Positions 34,561-44,005 are shown, counted from the stretch's first letter. The stretch is 64,000 bases of DNA from Burkholderia sp. Nafp2/4-1b (GCF_003635165.1 NZ_ML058610.1:275174-339173); one strand, 5' to 3'. Translations and numbers: made by a program. Notes: a model not told the origin generated them from the sequence alone.

Positions 34561-35919
34561 TCAATCGTCCGATGCGTCGGCTGCGTCCGGCATCACGCCG
34601 TTACCGCGCTCCACCGGCGGCAACAACGCCGCGAGCACATCGACCGAGCGCGCGGTCGCGCCACGATGACGCGACGCGAACGCCGCACCGGCCGCGCCCA
34701 TCGCCACGCGCCGCGCATGATCCGCGAACAACGCGTCGAGCACGTGCGCGAGATCCAGCGGATCGGCAACCTGCAGCGCCGCACCGGCCGCGACCGCATC
34801 GGCGGTCGCCTGCGTGAAATTGAACACGTGCGGCCCGATCAGCACCGGCACGCCGACCGCACACGCCTCGATCAGGTTCTGCCCGCCGAGCGGCAGCAGG
34901 CTCCCGCCGATGAACGCGACGTCGCTCGCCGCGTAGTACGCGCCGAGCTCGCCCATCGAATCGCCGAGCAGCACCGTCACGTCGCGCGGCAATGGTTCTG
35001 CCGCCGCCGGCCGCCCGGCCGCGAGTGCTGCGGCGCTCGCGCCCCACGCCGAACGCCGCACGCACTTGAGCCCATTGCGCGCCACCAGCGCCTCGACTTC
35101 CGCGAAGCGCTGCGGATGACGCGGCACGAGAATCAGCAGCGCATCGGGCGTCTTCATCTCGGCGAACGCCTGCAGCACCAGCGCCTCCTCGTTCTCGCGC
35201 GTGCTCGCAGCAACCCACACGGGCCGCGTGCCGATCGCGTCGCGCCACGCATGGCCGCGCGCGGCCAACTCAGGCGGCGTCGTCATGTCGAACTTCAGGT
35301 TGCCGAGCACCGTCACGTTGCGCGCGCCGAGCGACGTCAGCCGCTCCGCGTCGGCCGGGCTCTGCGCGAGCACGCGCGAGAAGCCGCCGAACACGTCGCG
35401 CGTCGCCGCGCCGAACTTCGCCGCGCGCCGATGCGAGCGCGCGGACATCCGCGCGTTGGTCAGCACGAGCGGCACGTCAGCACGGCGGCATTCGTCGATC
35501 AGCGTCGGCCACACCTCGGTTTCCATCACGAGGCCGAGCGTCGGCCGCCATGCGTGCAGGAAGCGCCGCACCGCACCCGGCATGTCGTACGGCAGGTAGC
35601 AGCGCAGCACGCGCTCGCCGAAGATCTGCTCGCCGGTCGCGCGGCCGCTCGGCGTCATGTGCGTGAGCAGGATGCGCGCATCGGGACGCGCACGCATCAG
35701 CGCATCGATCAGCGGCTGCGCGGCGCGCGTCTCGCCGACCGACACCGCGTGTACCCAGATCAGCGGCGCGCGATCGTCCGGCGAGCGGCCCGCGACGTGG
35801 CCGAAGCGTTCGCCGATGTGCTCGCGATAGCTGCGCTCCTTGCGCGAGCGCACGAGGAGCCGGATCACCGCGATCGGCGCGACGAGCCACCAGAGCGCGC
35901 GATAAATCGCCCTCAGCAT
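34561..35919 (-). CDS. waaA: Kdo transferase WaaA
   Basis: This enzyme transfers 3-deoxy-D-manno-octulosonic acid from CMP-Kdo to lipid A precursor. The 452-residue protein has an N-terminal membrane anchor (AIYRALWWLVAPIAVIRLLV). The WVHAVSVGETRAAQPLI segment carries the catalytic glutamate, and a GT-B C-terminal domain contains GGSLLPLGGQNLIEACAVG. It ends with an extension beyond the usual 420-430 residues (PPVERGNGVMPDAADASDD). It is last in a minus-strand unit with waaC and kdoO. Confidence 0.94.
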   Translation of the reverse strand: MLRAIYRALWWLVAPIAVIRLLVRSRKERSYREHIGERFGHVAGRSPDDRAPLIWVHAVSVGETRAAQPLIDALMRARPDARILLTHMTPSGRATGEQIFGERVLRCYLPYDMPGAVRRFLHAWRPTLGLVMETEVWPTLIDECRRADVPLVLTNARMSARSHRRAAKFGAATRDVFGGFSRVLAQSPADAERLTSLGARNVTVLGNLKFDMTTPPELAARGHAWRDAIGTRPVWVAASTRENEEALVLQAFAEMKTPDALLILVPRHPQRFAEVEALVARNGLKCVRRSAWGASAAALAAGRPAAAEPLPRDVTVLLGDSMGELGAYYAASDVAFIGGSLLPLGGQNLIEACAVGVPVLIGPHVFNFTQATADAVAAGAALQVADPLDLAHVLDALFADHARRVAMGAAGAAFASRHRGATARSVDVLAALLPPVERGNGVMPDAADASDD

Positions 35920-35956
35920 GAGGCAGCCCCCGTCTTGCGTCGAAACAGATGCGCGC

Positions 35957-36841
35957 TCAAACCAGCGCCCGGCCGGTCAGGCGTTCGAGAATCCCGAGCG
36001 GCGCGCATTCGCGGCGCACCATCGCGTCGACCGGCAGGAAGAAGGTCTGCTCGAGCATGAACTGGCCGGACATCACAGCATGCGAAGTCTGATCGGAGAA
36101 ACATATCCACACGCTGCCCGGCGGAAACGGCATCGTCTGCTGCGGACAAGTCTTCTGATAGTCGAGATCGGCCTTCATCCCGTCGTGCAGGTTCAGCATC
36201 AGGTGGTCGTACGCGCTGCGCGGCGACTTCGTCACGTGCAGCAGGTTCAGCAGCCACGCCGAGCCCGGCAACTGCGGCCGGATCTTCGGCAGGAAACGCT
36301 TCGCGACGTCCTCGAACGGCTCGCCGACGCGCCACACGCGCGGCTGGCCGGCCGGGTTCACGTTCGTGAACACGCGCAGGATCCGCTCGCCGTAGTTCGG
36401 CCGCGACGGGAACGCGTCGACGTGCAGCCGGCTGTCGTCCTTGCGCCACGACGTCTGGCGCGTCTCGACCTGCATCAGCCGCAGGCTCGTCGGCGCGACG
36501 CGCAGCTTGCCACGGTATTCGGGGAACAGGCCGTCGACGAGCGTGCCGGCCTGCTGCTGGAAGCGCGCGACCAGTGCGCGCACGGCCGACTGCGTGACGC
36601 TGTCGCCGAGCACGCCGGCGAGCGCGCCGCCGTTCGGCGCGAGGCTGATGTTCTTGCGTTTCGGATCGGCGAGCGCCGGATCGAGCAGCGCTTCCTCGCC
36701 GCCTTCGATCGCAAAGCGCAGGTGCGGGAAATACAGCACCTTGCCTTCCTCGACCGCGGCCAGCAGCTGCTCGCGCGGCGCCGACAGGTTGTGTCCGCTC
36801 CAGTCGGCGGACGGGACTTCGATGATCTGGGATTCGCTCAT
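35957..36841 (-). CDS. kdoO: Kdo 3-hydroxylase KdoO (Fe/2-oxoglutarate oxygenase)
   Basis: The 294-residue protein matches the Kdo hydroxylase described from Burkholderia ambifaria. That enzyme converts a Kdo residue of the inner core to Ko (D-glycero-D-talo-oct-2-ulosonate) using iron, oxygen and 2-oxoglutarate. Possible iron ligands are His140 and Asp142 in RLHVDAFPSRP and His254 in SDQTSHAVMSGQ. It lies between waaC (61-base gap) and waaA (37-base gap), an operon placement that fits modification of newly attached Kdo. No signal peptide is present, so it acts on the cytoplasmic side. Confidence 0.88.
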   Translation of the reverse strand: MSESQIIEVPSADWSGHNLSAPREQLLAAVEEGKVLYFPHLRFAIEGGEEALLDPALADPKRKNISLAPNGGALAGVLGDSVTQSAVRALVARFQQQAGTLVDGLFPEYRGKLRVAPTSLRLMQVETRQTSWRKDDSRLHVDAFPSRPNYGERILRVFTNVNPAGQPRVWRVGEPFEDVAKRFLPKIRPQLPGSAWLLNLLHVTKSPRSAYDHLMLNLHDGMKADLDYQKTCPQQTMPFPPGSVWICFSDQTSHAVMSGQFMLEQTFFLPVDAMVRRECAPLGILERLTGRALV

Positions 36842-36902
36842 GATCGGTTCGCGTGCGTGACAGGCAGCATAGGCAGGACGGGCTTGACGGACATGGCAGG
36901 CA

Positions 36903-37898
36903 TCAGAGCAGGCCGAAGCCCGCGAGCGCCGCCTTTACCTGCGCGATCGACGGCGGCTGCCCCGCCGTGCCGAGATTGACGACGTTCGGCGACCAGTAGC
37001 CGCCGGTCCGCCAGGCCGTCGCGAAATTGTACAGTTCGACCGTCGGACGCTTCAGCGCGGCCGCGATGTGAACCAGACCTGTATCAACCCCGACCGTCGC
37101 GGCCGCGCCGTCGATCAGGCCGACGACCGCCGGCAGCGACAGCTTCGGCGGCACGATCGCGGCCGCGCCGAATTCCTTCGCGAGCCGCTCGCTGGTCGCG
37201 CGCTCCGCATCGTTGCCCCACGGCAGCACGAGCGACACGCCGCGCCGCACGAGCGCCTGGCCGAGCTCGATCCATGCGGCGTCCGGCCACTGCTTGTCGG
37301 CACGCGACGTCGCGTGCACGAACACCACGTACGGCACCGGCAGGTTCAGCCCGAGCGCGGCGACCGCGAGCGCGGCTGCACGCGTGTCGAGGCCGAAGTC
37401 GACCGGATCGGCCGGCGTCGGCGCCGGGTCACCCAGCGCGGCCGCGACGAGCTGGCGCGACCGCTCGACAACGTGCGTGCGCGGTGCGATCGGCACACGC
37501 TTGCGATAGAAGAAGCGCACCGGCCATTCGTAGCCCGCGCCGTCGGTGCGATTGCCGAGGCCGGCGAGCGGGCCGTGCGCCCAGCTCGCGACCCAGGCCG
37601 TCTTGATGAGCCCCTGGCAGTCGATCACGAGGTCGTACCGCTGCGCCGCGAGGCGCTTGCGGAACGCACGGATCTCGCGCCACGTCGCGCCCGAGAGCAG
37701 CTTCTTGCGCCAGCGGCGCAACGAGAACGGCAGCACGTCGCGCACGCCGTCGACGAGCCGCACGAGGTCGACGAAGCTCTCCTCGACGAGCCAGTCGATC
37801 TGCGCGTCGGGGTGGCGGCGCCGGATATCGGCGATCACTGGCATGTTGTGCACGACGTCGCCCAGCGACGACACGCGCACGATCAGAATCTTTTGCAC
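36903..37898 (-). CDS. waaC: Lipopolysaccharide heptosyltransferase I
   Basis: The 331-residue GT9 enzyme adds the first heptose to Kdo. It opens with KILIVRVSSLGDVVHNMPV, the classic WaaC start, and has ASWAHGPLAGLGNR. The donor-binding segment AATVGVDTGLVHIAAALKRPTVELY follows. The start is a GTG; an in-frame extension to 37976 would cover the hairpin region and is unlikely. It is followed by kdoO and waaA on the same strand. Confidence 0.93.
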   Translation of the reverse strand: MQKILIVRVSSLGDVVHNMPVIADIRRRHPDAQIDWLVEESFVDLVRLVDGVRDVLPFSLRRWRKKLLSGATWREIRAFRKRLAAQRYDLVIDCQGLIKTAWVASWAHGPLAGLGNRTDGAGYEWPVRFFYRKRVPIAPRTHVVERSRQLVAAALGDPAPTPADPVDFGLDTRAAALAVAALGLNLPVPYVVFVHATSRADKQWPDAAWIELGQALVRRGVSLVLPWGNDAERATSERLAKEFGAAAIVPPKLSLPAVVGLIDGAAATVGVDTGLVHIAAALKRPTVELYNFATAWRTGGYWSPNVVNLGTAGQPPSIAQVKAALAGFGLL

Positions 37899-37974
37899 GC
37901 TGAAAAAACGCCGGCGGACGGCCGGCGACAGGCATAAAGACGCGATTTTATCGCGCCCGGGGGACCACACAGGC

Positions 37975-38010
37975 AAAAAGCGGCCGCACGCCTCCGCGTG
38001 CGCCGCTTTT
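37975..38010 (-). terminator. Terminator after the phosphomannomutase gene
   Basis: AAAAGCGG (37976-37983) pairs with CCGCTTTT (38003-38010). Inside it a CGCACGC/GCGTGCG stem is separated by one bulged C. The A-run on the left gives U residues for minus-strand transcripts. A second near-perfect inverted repeat, GGCGCGACGA/TCGTCGCGCC, lies at 38018-38048. Confidence 0.8.
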
Positions 38011-38074
38011 CGGGGAGGGCGCGACGATGGTTCGACCGTCGTCGCGCCGGCGGCGGCCCGCGGGCCGCCTGCGT

Positions 38075-39469
38075 TCAGAACGGCAGCTTGACGTCCGGCT
38101 TCGCGGCCGTCAGCACGCGGCGGAAGTCCGCCTGGATCCGTGCGAGCCCTTCCTTCGTCTCAGCTTCGAAGCGCATCACGACGACCGGCGTCGTGTTCGA
38201 CGAACGCGCGAGACCGAAGCCGTCCGGGTATTCGACGCGCAGGCCGTCGATTGTCACGACTTCGTCGGCGCCGTCGAACTTCGCTTCCTTCTGCAGCTTC
38301 TCGATCAGGCGGAAGTTCTCGCCTTCGTCGAGCCAGAGCTGCAGTTCGGGCGTGCTCATCGCGTCCGGCAGACCGTTGAGCAGCGCGCTCGGATCGGCCG
38401 TCTTCGCGAGGATCTCGAGCAGGCGCGCGCCGGTGTAGAGGCCGTCGTCGAAGCCGTACCAGCGATCCTTGAAGAACACGTGGCCGCTCATCTCGCCCGC
38501 GAGCGGTGCGCCCGTCTCGCGCAGCTTCGCCTTGACCAGCGAATGGCCCGTCTTCCACATCAGCGGCTCGCCGCCCTTCGCCTTCACCCACTGCGCGAGA
38601 TGGCGCGTGCACTTCACGTCGTAGATGATCTGCGCGCCCGGGTTGCGCGACAGCACTTCTTCCGCGAACAGCATCAGCTGGCGGTCCGGGTAGATGATCT
38701 GGCCGTCTTTCGTGACGACGCCCAGGCGGTCGCCGTCGCCGTCGAACGCGAAGCCGAGTTCGGCGTCGGTGTCCTTCAGCGCCTGGATCACATCCTGCAG
38801 GTTTTCCGGGTGCGCGGGATCCGGATGGTGGTTCGGGAACGTGCCGTCGATGTCGGTGAAGCGCTCGACGAGTTCGCAGCCGAGTGCCTTGAACAGGCGC
38901 GTCGCGAGCGGGCCGGCGACGCCGTTACCGGCGTCGACGACGAGCTTCAGCGGACGCGCGAGCTTGATGTCGCCGACGATGCGCTCGATGTACTGGTCCG
39001 CGACGTCGAACTCTTCGAACGAGCCGCTGCCCGTTTCATAGCGCTCGTCGACGATGCGGCGGTACAGCGCCTGGATCTGCTCGCCGTAGATCGCCGCGCC
39101 GCGCAGCACCATCTTGAAGCCGTTGTAGTCGGGCGGGTTGTGGCTGCCGGTGACGACGATGCACGAATCGATGCGGCGCTCGCCGCCCTTCAGCGCGAGC
39201 GGCACGCTCGCCGCGAAATAGCCGACCGGCGTGGGGACCATGCCGACGTCGACGACGTCGACGCCTGCCGCACGCAGGCCATCGGCGAGTGCGCCAATGA
39301 GCTCGGGCCCCGACAGGCGGCCGTCGCGCGCGACGACGACCGCGTCGCCGCCCTGTGCGCGCACTTCGCTGCCGAATGCCCGGCCGATCCCGCGCGCCGT
39401 GTCGGCGTCGAGCGTCTTGCCGACCACACCGCGAATGTCATATGCCTTGAAGATGGATTGGGAGATCAT
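38075..39469 (-). CDS. manB: Phosphomannomutase/phosphoglucomutase
   Basis: The 464-residue alpha-D-phosphohexomutase interconverts sugar 6- and 1-phosphates, supplying mannose 1-phosphate for ManC and glucose 1-phosphate for UDP-glucose. It has FKAYDIRGVVG at the N-terminus, the phosphoserine loop VVTGSHNPPDYNGFK, the metal loop FAFDGDGDRLGV and sugar loop GEMSGHVFFKD. The ATG 39469 is preceded by GAGAGA. Whether mannose or glucose is preferred cannot be told; algC-type enzymes use both. It is located 242 bases before the O-antigen genes on the other strand. Confidence 0.92.
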   Translation of the reverse strand: MISQSIFKAYDIRGVVGKTLDADTARGIGRAFGSEVRAQGGDAVVVARDGRLSGPELIGALADGLRAAGVDVVDVGMVPTPVGYFAASVPLALKGGERRIDSCIVVTGSHNPPDYNGFKMVLRGAAIYGEQIQALYRRIVDERYETGSGSFEEFDVADQYIERIVGDIKLARPLKLVVDAGNGVAGPLATRLFKALGCELVERFTDIDGTFPNHHPDPAHPENLQDVIQALKDTDAELGFAFDGDGDRLGVVTKDGQIIYPDRQLMLFAEEVLSRNPGAQIIYDVKCTRHLAQWVKAKGGEPLMWKTGHSLVKAKLRETGAPLAGEMSGHVFFKDRWYGFDDGLYTGARLLEILAKTADPSALLNGLPDAMSTPELQLWLDEGENFRLIEKLQKEAKFDGADEVVTIDGLRVEYPDGFGLARSSNTTPVVVMRFEAETKEGLARIQADFRRVLTAAKPDVKLPF

Positions 39470-39590
39470 CGATTCTCTCTCGGTTGCGTGCATGGAAATT
39501 GATCTGGTCGCCTGTCGCGCGTGCCCGGCATCATACCTGCGGGCCCGGTGCAACGAGGAACGGGGCGGCTGGAGCGACCCCGATCCCACT

Positions 39591-39596
39591 TATAAT
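39591..39596 (+). promoter_or_regulatory. -10 box upstream of the first O-antigen cluster
   Basis: A perfect TATAAT hexamer lies 115 bases before the flippase gene. The best -35 candidate, CTGGAG at 39569, is poor, so activation or an extended promoter may be needed. Confidence 0.5.
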
Positions 39597-39711
39597 CGCG
39601 GGTTTTGATGACGCGCATTCTGTCCATTTTAATGCCTAGCCGTTCCGCCGCCGCCAACCCGCCGCCTTCGGGCGCCCTGCCGGCCGCCTCGCTCGCGCGC
39701 GGCTGCCCCGC

Positions 39712-40968
39712 ATGCTGAAGCGATTCGGCAACCCCGACGTCGCGAAGGCCGTCGCGAATCTCGTCTGGCTGGGGCTCGAACGGCTCACGCAGATCGGCGT
39801 CGCGATCGCGATCAGCGGTCTTCTGGCCCGATATTTCGGGCCGGACGTGTTCGGCAAATGGCAGTATGCGAATACGCTGCTCCTCGTACTGGCACCGCTC
39901 ACGTGGGTGTGCGGCGCCGAAATCCTGGTTCCGACCATCGTCCAGCGCCCGCCCGCGCAACTCGGCGCCGTGCTCGGCAGCGCGTTCGTGCTGCGGATCG
40001 GCGTGTCCGTGCTCGCGCTCGTCGCGACCTGGATCGCGATCGGCGCCGGCGCGTTCGATCCGCTCGTCGGCGCGATGCTCGCGGGCCTCGCGGTCACGAT
40101 GGTGTTCCGCGAGCCGTTCGTCGGCGTGATCAACGCGTGGCTGCAGAGCATGACCTACAGCAAGCCGCAGCTCGTTACCAGCATGCTCACCGCGCTCGCG
40201 AAGGCGCTGCTCGTCTGGCTGCTGGTGCGCGCGGCCGCCGGCCCTGCCCGCTTCGCATGGCTGTGGGCGCTGGAGGCCGCCGCGATCGGCTTCGCACTGC
40301 TGCTCTACTACCGCCATCGTAACGGCGGCGCGCTCGGCTGGACGTTCGACAAGCCGCTGTTCCGGCATTTTGCGACCGCCGGCACCGTGTTCTGGCTCGG
40401 GCTGATCTGCATGTACCTGTTCCTGAAGCTCGACCGCCTGATGCTCGAGCGTCACGTGTCGTTCGCGGACCTCGGCCGCTACGCGGCGGCCCAGCAGCTC
40501 AACGAGAACTGGATCACGCTCGCGCTGATGCTCGCGCAGACCATCGCGCCCGCGTTCGTGTACCGCGTGCAGGACGTCGCACGGCTGCGCCGCAACATCG
40601 TCCGGCTGATCGCGATGACCGCCGGCCTGATGACCGCCGGCGCGCTGGTACTGGACGCGGCCGCCCCGCTGATCGTCGGCAAGGTGTTCGGCCACGGCTA
40701 CGAGGCGTCGGTCGACATCTTCCGCTGGGCCGTCTGGCTGTCCGTGCCGGCCGGCATCGAGGCGATAGGCAATCTTATCGTTCTCAAATATCAAGCAAAA
40801 TTCGTGTTGCTGGCGAAATGGGTGCTCGCGCTCGCGATCGCCGCGCTCGTCAACGTGTTCGCCATTCCCCGGCTCGGCCTGTACGGCGCGCTCGTCGGGC
40901 TCGCGGCCGGCTATCTCGCCGCCGCCGCCGTTAATTTTTATTACATTCGTTTCAAGCTGCGCCCATGA
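39712..40968 (+). CDS. Wzx-like polysaccharide flippase (MATE/MVF superfamily)
   Basis: The 418-residue protein is almost entirely hydrophobic, with about twelve transmembrane helices, and matches polysaccharide-biosynthesis (Polysacc_synt) proteins. Typical pieces are VANLVWLGLERLTQIGVAIAISGLL at the start, ARYFGPDVFGKWQYA, and LDRLMLERHVSFADLGRYAAAQQL in the middle. Wzx proteins flip undecaprenyl-linked oligosaccharides across the inner membrane. No wzy polymerase is visible in the window. The gene overlaps the next by four bases (ATGA). Confidence 0.82.
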   Translation: MLKRFGNPDVAKAVANLVWLGLERLTQIGVAIAISGLLARYFGPDVFGKWQYANTLLLVLAPLTWVCGAEILVPTIVQRPPAQLGAVLGSAFVLRIGVSVLALVATWIAIGAGAFDPLVGAMLAGLAVTMVFREPFVGVINAWLQSMTYSKPQLVTSMLTALAKALLVWLLVRAAAGPARFAWLWALEAAAIGFALLLYYRHRNGGALGWTFDKPLFRHFATAGTVFWLGLICMYLFLKLDRLMLERHVSFADLGRYAAAQQLNENWITLALMLAQTIAPAFVYRVQDVARLRRNIVRLIAMTAGLMTAGALVLDAAAPLIVGKVFGHGYEASVDIFRWAVWLSVPAGIEAIGNLIVLKYQAKFVLLAKWVLALAIAALVNVFAIPRLGLYGALVGLAAGYLAAAAVNFYYIRFKLRP

Positions 40969-41789
40969 CGCCTCCCGATTGCCCGACTCCGCTCGACGAC
41001 GTGGCCGTGCTGATGCCGGCCTACAACGGACACGACGATGTCGTCCGTACCCTCGCGTCGTTTCGCGAGGACGCGCCGGTGCACGTGCTGATCGTCGACG
41101 ACGGCAGCACGCCGCCGATCGTCGCGCCCGACCTGCCTGGCCTCGCGATCGAGGTGCTGCGCATGCCGAAGAACGGCGGCATCGAGCGCGCGCTCGAGGC
41201 CGGCATCGACGCGCTCGCGGCGCGCGGCTTCCGCTATGCGGCGCGGATCGACGCCGGCGATCTCGCCGCGCCGCGACGCCTCGCGAAGGAGCGCGCGTAT
41301 CTCGACGGCCATCCGCGCGTGGCCTGCGTCGGCATGTGGACCCAGGTCGTGTCGCGCGCCGGCGAGCCGCGCTTCATGCTGACGCCGCCGGCCGACCCGC
41401 GTGCGTTGCGCCGCACGCGCTTCCTGCGCTCGCCGCTCGTGCATCCGTCGGTCATGCTGCGCATCGACGCGGTGCGCGAAGTCGGCAACTACCGCGCGAA
41501 GTACCGGGCGGCCGAGGATCTCGATCTTTTTTTACGGTTAATGGAACGCTACGATTGCGCGAACCTGCCCGAGCTCGGCCTCTATTACGAGCTCAACGAG
41601 GGCGGGATCAGCGCGACCAAGCGCCGCCGCCAGCTGATTTCGACGCTGTCGCTGCTGCTGCGTCACTTCAACGTGCTGAACCCGTACGACTGGGCCGGCC
41701 TCGCCAAGAACCTGCTGCATTTCGTGACGCCGTACCGTACGCTGCAGCGGCTCAAGCAGACGCTGTTCGCGGCACGGCCGTCCGCCTGA
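40965..41789 (+). CDS. Family 2 glycosyltransferase
   Basis: The 274-residue GT-A protein has AVLMPAYNGHDDVVRTLASF at the start, VLIVDDGSTPP and the metal-binding region RIDAGDLAAPRRLAKERAYL. Later it has RAAEDLDLFLRLMERYDCANLPELGLYY. The sugar and acceptor are unknown. A run of seven T residues (41527-41533) lies inside the coding sequence at the DLFL segment. It is coupled to the flippase gene. Confidence 0.87.
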   Translation: MTPPDCPTPLDDVAVLMPAYNGHDDVVRTLASFREDAPVHVLIVDDGSTPPIVAPDLPGLAIEVLRMPKNGGIERALEAGIDALAARGFRYAARIDAGDLAAPRRLAKERAYLDGHPRVACVGMWTQVVSRAGEPRFMLTPPADPRALRRTRFLRSPLVHPSVMLRIDAVREVGNYRAKYRAAEDLDLFLRLMERYDCANLPELGLYYELNEGGISATKRRRQLISTLSLLLRHFNVLNPYDWAGLAKNLLHFVTPYRTLQRLKQTLFAARPSA

Positions 41790-41832
41790 CCCGCATTCGG
41801 CATTTTCGACGCTTTATTTTTTTCTTTTTTTC

Positions 41833-42969
41833 ATGCCTGCTACCTCCTCGCTGCGCATCGCGCTCGTCTGCAACACGGCCTGGGCGATCTACACGTACCG
41901 CCACGGGCTGATCCGTGCGCTCGTCGCGCGCGGCGCCGAGGTCGTCGTGATCGCACCGCACGACCGCACGGTGCCGCTGCTCGAGCAGATGGGCTGCCGC
42001 TATGTCGCGCTGGCCGTCGCGTCGAAAGGCACGAGCCCGCGCGAGGATCTCGGCACGCTCGCCGCGCTGGTGCGCCATTACCGTGCGCTGAAGCCCGATC
42101 TCGTGTTTCATTACACGATCAAGCCGAACATCTACGGGTCCGTCGCCGCATGGCTCGCGCGCGTGCCGTCGATCGCAGTCACGACCGGGCTCGGATACGT
42201 GTTCATCCAGAAGAGCCGCGCAGCGAGCGTCGCGAAGCGCCTGTACCGGTTCGCGTTCCGCTTCCCGCGTGAGGTGTGGTTCCTGAACCGCGACGATCTC
42301 GCGACCTTCACCGACGAGCAGCTGCTCGCGCACCCCGAGCGCGCGCGGCTGCTGCACGGCGAAGGCGTCGATCTCGAACAGTTCGCGCCGGTGCCGCTGC
42401 CTGCCGGCAATGGCCCGGTGTTCATCCTGATCGGCCGGCTGCTGTGGGACAAGGGCGTGCGCGAATACGTCGAGGCCGCGCGCGTCGTGCGTGCCCGCTA
42501 CCCGGACGCGCGCTTCCAGCTGCTCGGCCCGCTCGGCGTCGACAACCCGAGCGCGATCGGCCGCGCGGACGTCGACGCGTGGGTCGGCGAAGGCGTCGTC
42601 GAATATCTCGGCGAAGCGCATGACGTGCGCCCGCACATCGCGGCGGCCGATTGCGTCGTGCTGCCGTCGTACCGCGAAGGCGTGCCGCGCACGCTGATGG
42701 AAGCGTCGGCGATGGGCCGCCCGATCGTCGCGACCGACGTGCCGGGCTGCCGCGACGTCGTCGCCGACGGCGAAACCGGCTTGCTGTGCCGCGTGCGCGA
42801 CAGCGCGAGCCTCGCCGAGCAGTTGATCCGCATGATCGAGATCGGCACCGCCGGGCGCGACGCGATGGGCGCGCGCGGGCGTCGCAAGGTCACCGCGGAA
42901 TTCGACGAGCAGCAGGTCGTCGACCGTTACCGGCAGACCATCCAGACATTGACCGGCTTCACACTCTGA
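41833..42969 (+). CDS. Family 4/1 glycosyltransferase
   Basis: The 378-residue GT-B enzyme has an N-terminal acceptor domain (IALVCNTAWAIYTYRHGLIRAL, KPDLVFHYTIKPNIYGS). The donor domain has VFILIGRLLWDKGVREYVEAA and VVLPSYREGVPRTLMEASAMGRPIV. Homologues add GalNAc or FucNAc-type sugars, but the specificity here is unknown. The ATG follows two T7 tracts (41817-41823 and 41825-41831) and lacks a Shine-Dalgarno sequence. The next gene, galE, starts 14 bases downstream. Confidence 0.87.
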   Translation: MPATSSLRIALVCNTAWAIYTYRHGLIRALVARGAEVVVIAPHDRTVPLLEQMGCRYVALAVASKGTSPREDLGTLAALVRHYRALKPDLVFHYTIKPNIYGSVAAWLARVPSIAVTTGLGYVFIQKSRAASVAKRLYRFAFRFPREVWFLNRDDLATFTDEQLLAHPERARLLHGEGVDLEQFAPVPLPAGNGPVFILIGRLLWDKGVREYVEAARVVRARYPDARFQLLGPLGVDNPSAIGRADVDAWVGEGVVEYLGEAHDVRPHIAAADCVVLPSYREGVPRTLMEASAMGRPIVATDVPGCRDVVADGETGLLCRVRDSASLAEQLIRMIEIGTAGRDAMGARGRRKVTAEFDEQQVVDRYRQTIQTLTGFTL

Positions 42970-42982
42970 AGGAGCGCACAGC

Positions 42983-44005
42983 ATGACCGCTAAAGGCACC
43001 ATCCTCGTTACCGGCGGTGCGGGCTACATCGGCTCGCATACCGCCGTCGAGCTGCTCGACAACGGCTACGATGTCGTGATCGTCGACAACCTCGTCAACA
43101 GCAAGGCCGAATCCGTGCGCCGGATCGAGCGCATTACCGGCAAGACACCGGCTTTGCATCAGGTCGACGTGTGCGACGAAGCCGCCCTTGCAAAGGTGTT
43201 CGACGCGCACCCGATTACCGGCACGATCCATTTCGCGGCGCTCAAGGCGGTCGGCGAATCGGTCGCGAAGCCGCTCGAGTACTACCAGAACAACCTCGGC
43301 GGCCTGCTCTCCGTGCTCAAGATCATGCGCGAGCGCAACGTCCGCCAGTTCGTGTTCAGCTCGTCGGCGACCGTGTACGGCGTGCCGGAGCGCTCGCCGA
43401 TCGACGAATCGTTCCCGCTGTCCGCGACCAACCCGTACGGCCAGTCGAAGCTGATCGCCGAGCAGGTGCTGCGCGATCTCGAGGTATCGGACCCGTCGTG
43501 GCGGATCGCGACGCTGCGCTATTTCAACCCGGTCGGCGCGCATGCGAGCGGGCTGATCGGCGAGGATCCGGCCGGCATCCCGAACAATCTGATGCCGTAC
43601 GTCGCGCAGGTCGCGGTCGGCAAGCTCGAGAAGCTGCGCGTGTTCGGCTCCGACTACCCGACGCCCGACGGCACCGGCGTGCGCGACTACATCCACGTCG
43701 TCGATCTCGCGAAGGGGCACATCGCCGCGCTCGACGCGCTCACGAAGCGCGATGCGAGCTTCGTCGTGAACCTCGGCACCGGCCAGGGCTACAGCGTGCT
43801 CGAAGTCGTGCGTGCGTTCGAGAAGGCGTCGGGCCGCCCGGTGCCGTACGAACTCGTCGCGCGCCGGCCGGGCGACATCGCCGAGTGCTATGCGAATCCG
43901 CAGGCCGCCGCCGACCTGATCGGCTGGCGCGCGACGCTCGGAATCGACGAGATGTGCGCGGACCACTGGAAATGGCAGGAGGGGAACCCCCGCGGTTTTG
44001 TATAA
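42983..44005 (+). CDS. galE: UDP-glucose 4-epimerase
   Basis: The 340-residue short-chain dehydrogenase converts UDP-glucose to UDP-galactose (or the N-acetyl forms). It has GGAGYIGSHTAVELL for NAD, FAALKAVGESVAKPLEYY, SSSATVYG and the catalytic YGQSK. The RYFNPVGAHASG segment is typical of GalE. The start follows AAGGAG. It supplies a precursor for the neighbouring transferases. Confidence 0.94.
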   Translation: MTAKGTILVTGGAGYIGSHTAVELLDNGYDVVIVDNLVNSKAESVRRIERITGKTPALHQVDVCDEAALAKVFDAHPITGTIHFAALKAVGESVAKPLEYYQNNLGGLLSVLKIMRERNVRQFVFSSSATVYGVPERSPIDESFPLSATNPYGQSKLIAEQVLRDLEVSDPSWRIATLRYFNPVGAHASGLIGEDPAGIPNNLMPYVAQVAVGKLEKLRVFGSDYPTPDGTGVRDYIHVVDLAKGHIAALDALTKRDASFVVNLGTGQGYSVLEVVRAFEKASGRPVPYELVARRPGDIAECYANPQAAADLIGWRATLGIDEMCADHWKWQEGNPRGFV

